Translations under genes and position numbers: made by a program
Notes under the pieces: generated by a model
What the model was told of the DNA's origin: nothing
The model's database searches: none
What the model saw: only the letters and a program-made list of their open reading frames with translations
Source: Pseudoxanthomonas sp. 3HH-4
GTDB lineage: Bacteria > Pseudomonadota > Gammaproteobacteria > Xanthomonadales > Xanthomonadaceae
NCBI RefSeq assembly: GCF_006716465.1
Contig: NZ_VFPB01000004.1
Span: 203,526-267,525, forward strand
DNA: 64,000 nt
Reading direction: 5' to 3'
Part shown: piece after piece, positions 19,171 to 26,803 of the stretch
Layout of the letters: every line of letters starts with the position of its first letter
Numbering within the stretch: the first letter of the stretch is position 1

Positions 19171-19204
19171 CCCCGGCCATCGGAGAGGCCGCGGGGAGGC
19201 CGAT

Positions 19205-19795
19205 ATGGAAATCAGTCAGAAGAAGTACTCCAACCGGGTGCGTTACGTCTTCGGTGACGAAGAGCTGGACTACCACGTGCAGGACAGTTCCGGCAGCCGC
19301 TCGTTCTCGGTGCCTTACTCGGCGATCAGCCGCGATCGGCAGACCCTGGTCGAGCGCAACCAGTGGCTGCGCAACGTGGGCCTGCTGTGGATCGTGCTCG
19401 GTGTGGTGACGACGGGCCTGAGCCTGACCGGCGAGCAGGGGCTGAAGATCTCGTTCTGGGTCTGGGTGGGCCTGGCGTGCTACGGCGCCTATCACCTGTT
19501 CTCCACGCGCTTCACCATCATTCCGACCGAGGCCGGCAACCTGCTGGTCATCGACGGCCCCGAGGGCCAGCGCATCCTTGACGAGATCGCCTCCCGCCGC
19601 GCCAGCTACATGCGCAGCCAGTACGACTTCATGCCGGAGAACGATTCGCCCGAGCAGCACCGTAGCCGTTTCAAGTGGCTGCACCGCGAGGGCGTGCTGA
19701 GCGATGATGAACTCGCGCAGCGCCTCGCCGTCGTCGACGCGATGGACCCCGCGCGCGGCGTGCCCGGCCCTGAGCCAGGCGCGCGGCTCAACTGA
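19205..19795 (+). CDS. Two-helix membrane protein of unknown function
   Basis: A 196-residue protein: a cytosolic N-terminal region (EISQKKYSNRVRYVFGDEELDYHVQDSS), two membrane helices (about 62-80 and 88-106; LLWIVLGVVTTGLSL and FWVWVGLACYGAYHLF), then a PH-like beta stretch (FTIIPTEAGNLLVIDGPEGQRIL) and a C-terminal segment that resembles a SHOCT motif (LHREGVLSDDELAQRL). A GGGGAGG Shine-Dalgarno precedes the ATG. It is a monocistronic unit between two terminators. The frame is open upstream inside icmF, but that part is a shadow. No named family recognised. Confidence 0.85.
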   Translation: MEISQKKYSNRVRYVFGDEELDYHVQDSSGSRSFSVPYSAISRDRQTLVERNQWLRNVGLLWIVLGVVTTGLSLTGEQGLKISFWVWVGLACYGAYHLFSTRFTIIPTEAGNLLVIDGPEGQRILDEIASRRASYMRSQYDFMPENDSPEQHRSRFKWLHREGVLSDDELAQRLAVVDAMDPARGVPGPEPGARLN

Positions 19796-19817
19796 GGCAC
19801 CGTGCGACCCACCAAAA

Positions 19818-19838
19818 CCCCGCCTCGGCGGGGTTTTT
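19818..19838 (+). terminator. Rho-independent terminator
   Basis: A CCCCGCC-TC-GGCGGGG stem plus TTTTT lies 22 bp past the stop of the gene at 19205-19795. It has the same design as the icmF terminator. Confidence 0.9.
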
Positions 19839-19865
19839 CTTTGCGGGTGGCGGCGTCGGCTTCTT

Positions 19866-19943
19866 GTAGGCTGGGTCGACAGACCCAGCATCCCGCGGGC
19901 GGTCTCGGGCTTTCCCTCTCCCGGCTGCGCAGGGAGAAGGGAA
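19866..19943. repeat. Two intergenic hairpins of different REP families
   Basis: 19866-19890 is a GTAGGCTGGGT...ACCCAGC hairpin, the family that builds the 114-bp array at 28665. 19911-19943 is an imperfect TTCCCTCTCCC...GGGAGAAGGGAA hairpin like those at 27810 and 17022. Confidence 0.65.
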
Positions 19944-19956
19944 TGCGCGCCACCGC

Positions 19957-20832
19957 TTACCTGTACGCCCCCGGCCCGCGCCAGATCAGTTCGCCGCGGC
20001 GGTAGATGCGCATTACGTTGACCACGTCGCGGGCGTCGCCGATGGTGGCCAGGTCGGGGTCGTTGGGTTGCATGAGGCGGCAGCCGCCGGAGCCGCGGGT
20101 GGCGACGATTTCCAGGGCGCAGACCATCAGTTCGCGGCGGCCGGGCAGGGGGAAGGAGACTTCCTTCATGCCCTGGGCCTGCCATTCGGCGACTTTCAGT
20201 TCGTTGCGCAGGTCGTAGTAGATCTGGTGGCCGTCCACTTCCATGCTGGGGGTGGCGGCGTTGCCCTGCTGGTTGCCCTGGCGCTGGCCGGTGCCGATCG
20301 TCGGGCCGTAGTTCTCGGGGGCGGTCTCCTGGGCGAGCATGCCGGGGGGCTGGCCCCAGCGGGCGGAGCGGCGCCAGGCGGGTGGGCTGGACGGGGGGCG
20401 GTCCTGGGGTGGGGCGATGGCTTGTTGGCTGGCGGGGGGCTGGGGTTGGGTTTCGTCGGGGGCGACGGGGTTCTCGGCTTCGGTCACGCGGGTGGTGTCC
20501 ACCGGGGAGGTGACGGGGGTGGTGACGAGGGGCTTGAGGGGTTTGGGGCGTTCGCTGGGGTTCTGGGTGCCGGTCGGGGGGACGGGCGGGTTGGGAGTGG
20601 CGTCGGTGGGGTCGCCCAGGAAGTCGACCTTGACGCGCGCGCCGCCAGAGCTGCTGCTCTCGGGCTGGGACAGGGTGATCTTGGAGGAGTGCAGCAGGGC
20701 CAGGACGAACAACACGTGCACGAGCAGGCTCACCAGGGAGGCGATGCTGCGCTCGTGCCGTTTGATGTGGAGGTCTTCCCTGTCCAGCGGACTCAGCGAC
20801 GCCGCGCGCGTGCGGCCTGGCGTGTCACTCAT
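19957..20832 (-). CDS. TonB/TolA-like single-pass membrane protein, proline-rich
   Basis: A 291-residue protein: a basic cytosolic N-terminus, one membrane helix (about residues 29-48, SIASLVSLLVHVLFVLALLH), a long Pro/Thr/Gln-rich periplasmic linker (about 70-160), and a folded C-terminal domain with two Cys (VCALEIVATRGSGGCRLM). The design recalls TonB or TolA, but no ExbB/ExbD genes are nearby and the C-terminal domain is not clearly TonB. The coding strand complement at 20339-20470 is very G-rich. Function unknown. Confidence 0.8.
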   Translation of the reverse strand: MSDTPGRTRAASLSPLDREDLHIKRHERSIASLVSLLVHVLFVLALLHSSKITLSQPESSSSGGARVKVDFLGDPTDATPNPPVPPTGTQNPSERPKPLKPLVTTPVTSPVDTTRVTEAENPVAPDETQPQPPASQQAIAPPQDRPPSSPPAWRRSARWGQPPGMLAQETAPENYGPTIGTGQRQGNQQGNAATPSMEVDGHQIYYDLRNELKVAEWQAQGMKEVSFPLPGRRELMVCALEIVATRGSGGCRLMQPNDPDLATIGDARDVVNVMRIYRRGELIWRGPGAYR

Positions 20833-21072
20833 TGGGGGTGAGGGCGGGGGAGGGGAACTTCATGGAGGGTGCTTTGCCTATCAGTGCACATCATGGCGTT
20901 TCAAAGCTGCACGAGCCAGTAAAAATCGTTTCGACGGGATCGCAGAGCCGCTGCTACCTTATGGTATGTCCTAGGGGATGTCTTACTGCTGAGGGCATGC
21001 GTACGTAGCGCTGCGCATCAGCGATGCGCTCATTGCTGTGAAGATCGAGTTTACTCAAGCGTTGGAGGTGGC
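20833..21072. other. Left boundary of the AT-rich island
   Basis: A 240-bp gap in which base composition falls from GC-rich to AT-rich at roughly 20,870. No ORF, tRNA or clear direct repeat was seen. GGAGGT directly precedes the ATG at 21073; no convincing -35/-10 pair was found. Confidence 0.5.
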
Positions 21073-23349
21073 ATGTTCATTCCAAGCAAGAAACAAACAG
21101 TTGAGCACCTGAATGAGATGCAAGATGAAGTCAATGAACTTCATCCTGTGCTGAATATTCTTTTTAGAAAACTTCCTGGAATCGAGCGTGTTCACTACAA
21201 CCAAGGAAGTAATGAGCTTGGTGCGGACTTCATCCTATATAAGCGCGATGAAGCGCTTCTACGTACAAGCTGCGTAGGCGTAGTCGTAAAAGCGGGCGCA
21301 ATTCGGCAGAACACCACCGAAGTAGAGCGACAAATAAAAGAATGCTTTATTGCTAGAAAGGCCGCTGATGGCGTAGAGATCCAGATAAGAGAGGTGTGGG
21401 TTGTTTCTAGTCAAGACATAACAAGAAATGCAAGAGAGGTACTCACGAAGCTGTATTCTGATCGAAAGATTGAGTTCATCGCCTCGCAGGACTTGGCCGG
21501 TCTCATAGATCGATTCTCGCCAGATGCATTTATAACTACTTCGCCAGCGCTGCAGGACTATGCAGAGTCAATGCATTCCTCAATGAAAGCAGAAGATCAG
21601 CGTTCGCTGATTGTGCCGGGAATGGAGGCTTTCTATGTAGAGCCTCGCGTTATCAGGAGGGATTTCGATGGATATGGAAATCCTAAGTCGTCGCGTGCTG
21701 TCCAGTCTCTCGGCTACCTGGTGAAAGAGGTACTAAATTCTCAGCTTTCCATCATTCAAGCTGGTCCCGGCGGAGGCAAGTCGAAGCTTGCAAGAGAGCT
21801 GTCTAGGCAGCTTCTTGAGGGCTCCGATTACTCTGAAGGAAAGGTGGTCCCGATTGTGGTCCACGCGAAAGACTTTCAAAAAAGTATTGATCCGGAGCTC
21901 ATGAGGATAGCTTCTAAACTGCGCAAGGAGACTGGGACCGATGCAAAAATATTGATATTTATGGATGGATTTGACGAGCTTGATATCTCGGATAGAGAGC
22001 GATCAGCGTTCGTTGACGAATTCATAAAGGCGGCATGCGCGCACAACGTAAGTGCCGTTCTGATGTCGCGGCCATTCGATCTTGCTTCGGTTCTTGGTTC
22101 TCGTCTCCAGTCGCTGGATATATACCAAATAGAACCTCTTAGGGGCTCTAGAGCAATTAGCTTTCTTGGGAAAGTTGCCGGAAATATCGACTCTCGTTCA
22201 AGAATCGTTGATGACCTGAGTAGCAGTGTTTTGTTGCGTGCATTGGATGGGGCCCCCATCGCTTACATTCTTCTTGGGAGGCTGATTGCGGAGAATCAGC
22301 AGGATCTTCCGTCGAATCTTACTGAGCTGTTTCAGAAGTATAGCGAGCTAGTTCTTGGTCGATGGGAGATGACAAAAGGTCTTCGTTCTCAGCAAGAGTA
22401 CGAAGTTTTGGTCGAGGCTTTGATTTGGCTTTCCGTATACATGATGCGGAACGAGCTTCATGAGATTGGGCGTGTTGAGCTCGAGCAGTGGATATCTAAG
22501 TACTGCGCAGAGAGGGCGCTAAGCGTAGTTGCGAAGGAGCTTGTGGATAAGGCGTGTAGTAGAAACGCAGTCATGTACCTTCGTTCAGATGTGGGTGCCG
22601 TTGGATTCAGACACAGGGCTTTTTGCGAGTTTTTCTACGCAAAAAGCATGCATAGAAGTTCAAGCGTTGAGTTGGGTGAAAATGTATTTTCGCCGTACTG
22701 GATAAATTCTTACTACTTTCTGGCCGGTATTCATCGTGACTGCCCGGATTTGATCAGGTCGTTGTCTGAACTAGAGTTGTCGGGTGAGTCGGATAGAATT
22801 TTCAGGGTTCTGAATTTTGGAAACCTAATGTTGGCTGGCTACTTGACGCCAACTTCGGTGTGTAAAGATGCTGTCGTAAGCGTTGTTTCTGAGGCCGCCG
22901 ATCTTTTTGTTGAGGCGTGCGCGCCGCAGTCGAAGAGCCCACTTACGGAATTTCCAGTTCTACAAATGCTGTGCTTGCTTGTAAGTTCTTTCCAGTCTCA
23001 GTACGGATACAAGCACTTCAAAAATTCGTTGGAAGAAGCGGTCTTCGAGTTTGAAGCGCGCCCTGCTACCGAGCGAGTTGCGATCGCGTTATTGTTGTTG
23101 GATACGGCGTACAAGGAGGCGGGAGGCGAGCTTAGGTTCGATACTTTGATCGAGAAGTTCGGTGACTCTCTACCGATTACCGTCAAGCTTGCGATAGGCC
23201 ATGAGGCTGATCGAATGAAGCTCGTATCAGATCGGGTGAAGAAGCTTGAGAGGAATTTGAGGAGGACATTTCAAGCGCATAAAGGTAGTCGCGAGTACCT
23301 GCGTAAGCTCTACGAAATTCCTATTAAGAAGCTAGATAAGCCTATCTGA
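21073..23349 (+). CDS. NACHT-domain NTPase with N-terminal restriction-endonuclease-fold-like domain (candidate anti-phage NLR)
   Basis: A 758-residue STAND-type ATPase. Residues about 20-155 look like a PD-(D/E)xK fold (NELGADFILYK with Asp52, then VGVVVKAG with Lys73), although the usual acidic or Gln residue two before the Lys is Val71. The NACHT core follows: Walker A QAGPGGGKSK (Lys236, Ser237), Walker B ILIFMDGFDELD (Asp298, Asp301, Glu302) and sensor MSRPFD (Arg333). A winged-helix end carries FRHRAFCEFF (512-521), then a helical region without obvious LRR, TPR or WD repeats. Sampled lines are about 45-47% GC in a GC-rich chromosome, so it was probably acquired. GGAGGT precedes the ATG. 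It is monocistronic with its own terminator. Bacterial NACHT proteins are known phage-defence NLR relatives; defence here is inferred. Confidence 0.88.
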   Translation: MFIPSKKQTVEHLNEMQDEVNELHPVLNILFRKLPGIERVHYNQGSNELGADFILYKRDEALLRTSCVGVVVKAGAIRQNTTEVERQIKECFIARKAADGVEIQIREVWVVSSQDITRNAREVLTKLYSDRKIEFIASQDLAGLIDRFSPDAFITTSPALQDYAESMHSSMKAEDQRSLIVPGMEAFYVEPRVIRRDFDGYGNPKSSRAVQSLGYLVKEVLNSQLSIIQAGPGGGKSKLARELSRQLLEGSDYSEGKVVPIVVHAKDFQKSIDPELMRIASKLRKETGTDAKILIFMDGFDELDISDRERSAFVDEFIKAACAHNVSAVLMSRPFDLASVLGSRLQSLDIYQIEPLRGSRAISFLGKVAGNIDSRSRIVDDLSSSVLLRALDGAPIAYILLGRLIAENQQDLPSNLTELFQKYSELVLGRWEMTKGLRSQQEYEVLVEALIWLSVYMMRNELHEIGRVELEQWISKYCAERALSVVAKELVDKACSRNAVMYLRSDVGAVGFRHRAFCEFFYAKSMHRSSSVELGENVFSPYWINSYYFLAGIHRDCPDLIRSLSELELSGESDRIFRVLNFGNLMLAGYLTPTSVCKDAVVSVVSEAADLFVEACAPQSKSPLTEFPVLQMLCLLVSSFQSQYGYKHFKNSLEEAVFEFEARPATERVAIALLLLDTAYKEAGGELRFDTLIEKFGDSLPITVKLAIGHEADRMKLVSDRVKKLERNLRRTFQAHKGSREYLRKLYEIPIKKLDKPI

Positions 23350-23352
23350 TCT

Positions 23353-23393
23353 ATGGTGGGGGCGTTCGAGCCCCCAAGCCATCTTAGTTTTTT
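23353..23393 (+). terminator. Terminator of the NACHT gene
   Basis: ATGG-TGGGGGC-GTTCGA-GCCCCCA-AG-CCAT forms a long stem-loop with a two-base bulge, followed within a few bases by TTTTTT. It starts 4 bp past the stop. Confidence 0.8.
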
Positions 23394-23524
23394 GAGCCGT
23401 AACGCGTGTTTGAGCGCGCCCTATGGTCCTCTGCGAGATCGTGGTCGAGTTGGAGGAGAGGCGGCCTTCGTAGGTGGGCGACCCACCGCCGTTTGGCCGG
23501 ATGGTTGAACCTCTTCCACAACCC

Positions 23525-23614
23525 GTAAGGCGGGCTTGAGCCCGCCCTACGCTTGAGGGGTTACCGGGGTGCGCCGAGCGGCGATGGACTGCGTAGGGTG
23601 GGCCCTGGCCCACC
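23525..23614. repeat. Two REP elements left of the RAYT gene
   Basis: 23525-23550 is GTAAGGCGGGCT-TG-AGCCCGCC plus CTAC. 23593-23614 is a GTAGGGTGGGCC-CT-GGCCCACC hairpin. The rest of the 23394-23705 gap holds no gene I can support. Confidence 0.8.
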
Positions 23615-23705
23615 GGCGTGCGGCCTGCGCGGGTCGGTCTTCTCCGACATGGGTATGGGGTCTGCGGCGACGGTGATCGCGTGATTGCTCCGGCACGCTG
23701 CCGGC

Positions 23706-24236
23706 ATGTCGAATTACCGCCGCGTCTGGGTGCCGGGCGGCACCTATTTCTTCACCGTGAACCTGCTGGAACGTCGCCGCTGCTTGCTGGTCGAGCACAT
23801 CGACCTGCTTCGCGATGCATTCCGGGCGGCGAGGGCGGCGCGACCGTTCCATGTGCTGGCCATCGTCGTGTTGCCGGACCACCTGCATTGCGTGTGGCGG
23901 CTGCCGGAGGGAGACGCCGACAACGCCAACCGCTGGGCGCAGATTAAATCCGGCTTCAGCCGGGCATTGCCGGCCAAAGAACGTCGGTCATCGCGACGTA
24001 TCGCCCGCCGCGAGCGGGGCATCTGGCAACGGCGCTATTGGGAACACCTGATCCGCGACGAAGACGACCTGCGTCGCCATGTCGATTACGTGCATATCAA
24101 TCCGGTGAAGCATGGGCACGCGGCGCGGGCGGGCGACTGGCCGTATTCGTCTTTCCGGCAATGGGTTGCGAAGGGGGAGTATCCGGTCGATTGGGCGTCT
24201 GAGCCGATCGCGTGGGATGGGGTGGGGGAGCGGTGA
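23706..24236 (+). CDS. REP-associated tyrosine transposase (RAYT, Y1_Tnp)
   Basis: A 176-residue single-domain Y1 transposase related to IS200/IS605 TnpA. The HUH pair is His59/His61 (LPDHLHCVW) and the catalytic tyrosine is Tyr128 in the family motif DYVHINPVKHG. The N-terminal start MSNYRRVWVPGGTYFFTVN is typical, so the ATG at 23706 was chosen over one seven codons earlier. RAYTs nick and move REP hairpins and are usually single-copy, domesticated genes. REP copies lie on both sides (23525, 23593, 24254, 25536, 25904), so this looks like the source of the GGGCGGGCT family in the window. Confidence 0.95.
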   Translation: MSNYRRVWVPGGTYFFTVNLLERRRCLLVEHIDLLRDAFRAARAARPFHVLAIVVLPDHLHCVWRLPEGDADNANRWAQIKSGFSRALPAKERRSSRRIARRERGIWQRRYWEHLIRDEDDLRRHVDYVHINPVKHGHAARAGDWPYSSFRQWVAKGEYPVDWASEPIAWDGVGER

Positions 24237-24253
24237 TGACGGGTGTGCACGAT

Positions 24254-24275
24254 GGCGGGCTTGAGCCCGCCCTAC
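24254..24275. repeat. REP element right of the RAYT gene
   Basis: A GGCGGGCT-TG-AGCCCGCC hairpin followed by CTAC, 17 bp past the transposase stop. It is nearly identical to the copies at 23525 and 25536. Confidence 0.85.
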
Positions 24276-24398
24276 GACTGCATGACTGATCGCCGCGACG
24301 CATGCAGTGACCAACGCCCCCCAACACGGGACCAACGTCACTCGTGAACCTTCCGGGGAATCGTCACAATTCCACGCACCTGGACATCGACGCCCGTG

Positions 24399-25493
24399 AT
24401 GACGCCTCGCCGCCTGACCCCCGCACTGCTCGCCCTGCTGGCCGCCACCTTCGGCTTCACCGCCCAGGCCATCGCCGCCGGCACCGAAGACGAAGGCCGC
24501 CTCATCACCCGCAACACAGACGGCGCCTGGTTCCTGCAGCAGCCCGACGCATCGCCCGGCAAAGGCTGCGTGGCCCGCTTCACCTCCGCCAAGAAAGACC
24601 AGTCCCAATTGGCCCTCATCGGCCCCACCGCCAAATCTCCCGCCGCCGCCATCCTGATGCACGGCCCCCGCATCGCCACGCCCCCGGCCGCACAGGAAGT
24701 CACCCTCGAACTGCAGCAGGACGGCCTGCCGCTCGCGACCATGCGCGGCGCGCTGATGCCGGCCAACGGCGCCAAAGGCGGCGGCTTCCTGATGATCCCC
24801 GTCGGCGACCTCAAACAGACCATGGCCTCCATGCGCCCCAAGGAAACCGGCATGCAGGTGCGCGTGGACGGCGTGGACGTATTCCGCCTGTCCTACGACG
24901 GCCTGGACCAAGCCCGCGACGCCATGCGCGACTGCCTGGCCGGCAAGCCCTTCACCGGTGGCAAGAGCCTGGCCGAGGCCACCGCCGAAGTCCGCCCCGT
25001 CGGCAATTCCACCATCACCGGCACCGCCTTCTTCAAGAACGCCGTGCTGGCCAAGAAACGCTACCCGCCCAAGGGCAGCCAGGCCGTCGGCCTGATCTGG
25101 ATGAGCGACGAGTTCAAACAGTGGTTCGAGATGGTCAAGCAGAGCCAGAAGATGCCGGACCGCATTCCCGAACACATCGCCAGGCACTTCATGGTCACCA
25201 CCGTGCTGGACGACGAAGGCGGCTTCCGCTTCACCCGACTGCCGCCCGGCGAATACCAGCTGATCGTCGACTTCTCCTACAAGGAGACCGTCGCCCGTAC
25301 CGAAGTGACCGGCCGCACCGACGTGTACGCCGGCAACCAGTACATCGGCTCCAACGACCACCTGTCCGTCTGGATGGAGGACGTGAAGAACTCGGTCACC
25401 TTCTCCAAGACCGTGCACATCAAGAAAGACGGCGAGACCCTGCAGGTGAGCCTGGACAAGTCGATGCTGGGTTGCTTCTTCGTGTGCCGCTGA
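24399..25493 (+). CDS. Secreted protein of unknown function
   Basis: A 364-residue protein with a signal peptide (MTPRRLTPALLALLAATFGFTAQAIAA, cleavage near residue 27). The body carries a Cys-containing N-terminal half (GKGCVARF, MRDCLAGKPF) and a C-terminal beta-sandwich like carboxypeptidase-regulatory domains (DDEGGFRFTRLPPGEYQLIVDFSY), ending CFFVCR. A GTG lies one codon before the ATG. REP hairpins flank the gene. I do not recognise the family; a periplasmic or surface role is inferred from the signal. Confidence 0.85.
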   Translation: MTPRRLTPALLALLAATFGFTAQAIAAGTEDEGRLITRNTDGAWFLQQPDASPGKGCVARFTSAKKDQSQLALIGPTAKSPAAAILMHGPRIATPPAAQEVTLELQQDGLPLATMRGALMPANGAKGGGFLMIPVGDLKQTMASMRPKETGMQVRVDGVDVFRLSYDGLDQARDAMRDCLAGKPFTGGKSLAEATAEVRPVGNSTITGTAFFKNAVLAKKRYPPKGSQAVGLIWMSDEFKQWFEMVKQSQKMPDRIPEHIARHFMVTTVLDDEGGFRFTRLPPGEYQLIVDFSYKETVARTEVTGRTDVYAGNQYIGSNDHLSVWMEDVKNSVTFSKTVHIKKDGETLQVSLDKSMLGCFFVCR

Positions 25494-25535
25494 CGGGGAG
25501 GAGGGCACGGCAGCCGGCAGGGCGCGTGTAAACCC

Positions 25536-25560
25536 GTAAGGCGGGCTTGAGCCCGCCCTA
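25536..25560. repeat. REP element (GTAAGGCGGGCT type)
   Basis: Same core as at 23525, reading GTAAGGCGGGCT-TG-AGCCCGCC plus CTA. It directly abuts the 42-bp repeat array. Confidence 0.8.
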
Positions 25561-25564
25561 AGTG

Positions 25565-25812
25565 TCTGCGAGACCCTCGACGGGCCTCTCTTCTCACACT
25601 AACGGTCTCGCGACACCCCAAAAGGGGCTTTCTTCTCACAGTAAGGTCCGACGTTTGACCCAAAAGGGTCTCTCGTCTCTCACTAAGGTCCAACGTTCCA
25701 CCAAAAAGGGTGTCGCGATACTGAAAAAGAGTGGCGCGACACCCCCAACGGGTCTCTCTTCTCTCATTTAGCTCCTCGCGATACCCGAAAGGGTGTCGCG
25801 ACACCGGAAAAG
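25565..25812. repeat. Six-unit degenerate ~42-bp tandem repeat
   Basis: Units start near 25565, 25605, 25646, 25688, 25730 and 25772 (40, 41, 42, 42, 42 and 41 bp). Shared features are a CGCGACACCC- or CCAAAAGGG-like centre, TCTCTCTTCTCAC and an end in AAG or TAG. Read on the reverse strand, the array is open and yields 14-residue repeats (ERRETLLG..., VRRKPLLG..., VRREARRG...). Coding use is not supported. REP hairpins bracket it. Confidence 0.75.
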
Positions 25813-25903
25813 ATCCACGCGAGAGCGAAAAACACGCAGCGCTCGACCGACAAGGCTTAAAGCTCAGCGCCGGGTAGGGTGTCCATCCGCCTGCAGCACA
25901 CCC

Positions 25904-25929
25904 GCAAGGCGGGCCAGGGCCCGCCCTAC
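25904..25929. repeat. REP element (GGGCGGGCC variant)
   Basis: GGCGGGCC-AG-GGCCCGCC followed by CTAC; its right end overlaps the last bases of the AraC gene at 25926. Confidence 0.75.
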
Positions 25930-26705
25930 GACGCGACGGAACTCTCCCGCAACTCCACCAGCAAGCTCCGCGGCGTACACCCCGCCATCGCCTGGAAGTC
26001 CGCGATCAGATGCGCCTGGTCGTAATACCCCGCATCCGCCGCGATCGCCGACCAGTTGATGTCTGCTCCCGACTGCCCCGCGCGCACCGCCTGCCCGAAC
26101 CGCTTCAACCGCGCATACGTCTTGGGGCCGACGCCCAGCACCTCGTGCAACACACGTCGCAGATGGCGTTCACTGACGCCCAGCTCGCGCGCCACCGTGC
26201 CCACGCTGGCCACCTGCAACTTCTCCAATGCGATGGGCAGGAACGGCGGCACCGTGCCGGCCACCTTGCCATCCGCCATGCGCGCCATGACCGCCGCTTC
26301 CAGCAGTCCACCCGCCGCATGCGCATCGGGCGCTTCGGCCAGTTGCTCGCGCAAACGCTGCGCGCTCGCGGGCCCCCACAGGGCGTCGAGTGGCACCGTG
26401 CGGCCCGACAGTTCCGACGCGGATACGCCCAGCACGGCCTCGTAAGTCCCCGGTTGCAACCGCGCCAGCACCGCCCGGTGGCCGCCGCGGATCAGCTTCC
26501 GGTGCACCTGGCGCCTTGCGCCCATCGCATGGATATCGACGCCGCCCGGAATCGACGGCCCGAAACGCACCACCACCTGCGCCTCCACCTGCGGCACCGC
26601 CACCCGCTGCCGGTCGGTTGCGTAATGACTGGTCGCCATCGCGAAGATCGGACGCAATGCGCCACGGGCGGGCATCACGGTGTGGCGGTCAGGATCGGCA
26701 GGCAT
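25926..26705 (-). CDS. AraC-family transcriptional regulator
   Basis: A 259-residue regulator: an N-terminal sensor region (VPQVEAQVVVRFGPSIPGGVDIHAMGA) of the type found in AraC proteins with an AraC_binding or DUF6597 domain, and a C-terminal double helix-turn-helix (TVARELGVSERHLRRVLHEVLGVGPKTYARLKRF, then DAGYYDQAHLIADFQAMAGCTPRSL). The frame opens 12 codons earlier; MPADPDRHTV at 26705 was chosen. It is divergent from the epimerase-like gene at 26804 across 98 bp, a classic regulator/target arrangement. Confidence 0.92.
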   Translation of the reverse strand: MPADPDRHTVMPARGALRPIFAMATSHYATDRQRVAVPQVEAQVVVRFGPSIPGGVDIHAMGARRQVHRKLIRGGHRAVLARLQPGTYEAVLGVSASELSGRTVPLDALWGPASAQRLREQLAEAPDAHAAGGLLEAAVMARMADGKVAGTVPPFLPIALEKLQVASVGTVARELGVSERHLRRVLHEVLGVGPKTYARLKRFGQAVRAGQSGADINWSAIAADAGYYDQAHLIADFQAMAGCTPRSLLVELRESSVAS

Positions 26706-26803
26706 GCGGTCATTGTGGTGGGCCGTTCCGCCGCGCCGCAACCCGCCGGCCCATGGCCGTTTTTTCCAATGCCAGCGCGCACGCAGCGGCTAACGTGGCC
26801 CGC

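Noticed and set aside
25565-25812. CRISPR array
   Set aside because: The 42-bp units are contiguous and degenerate, and lack spacers.
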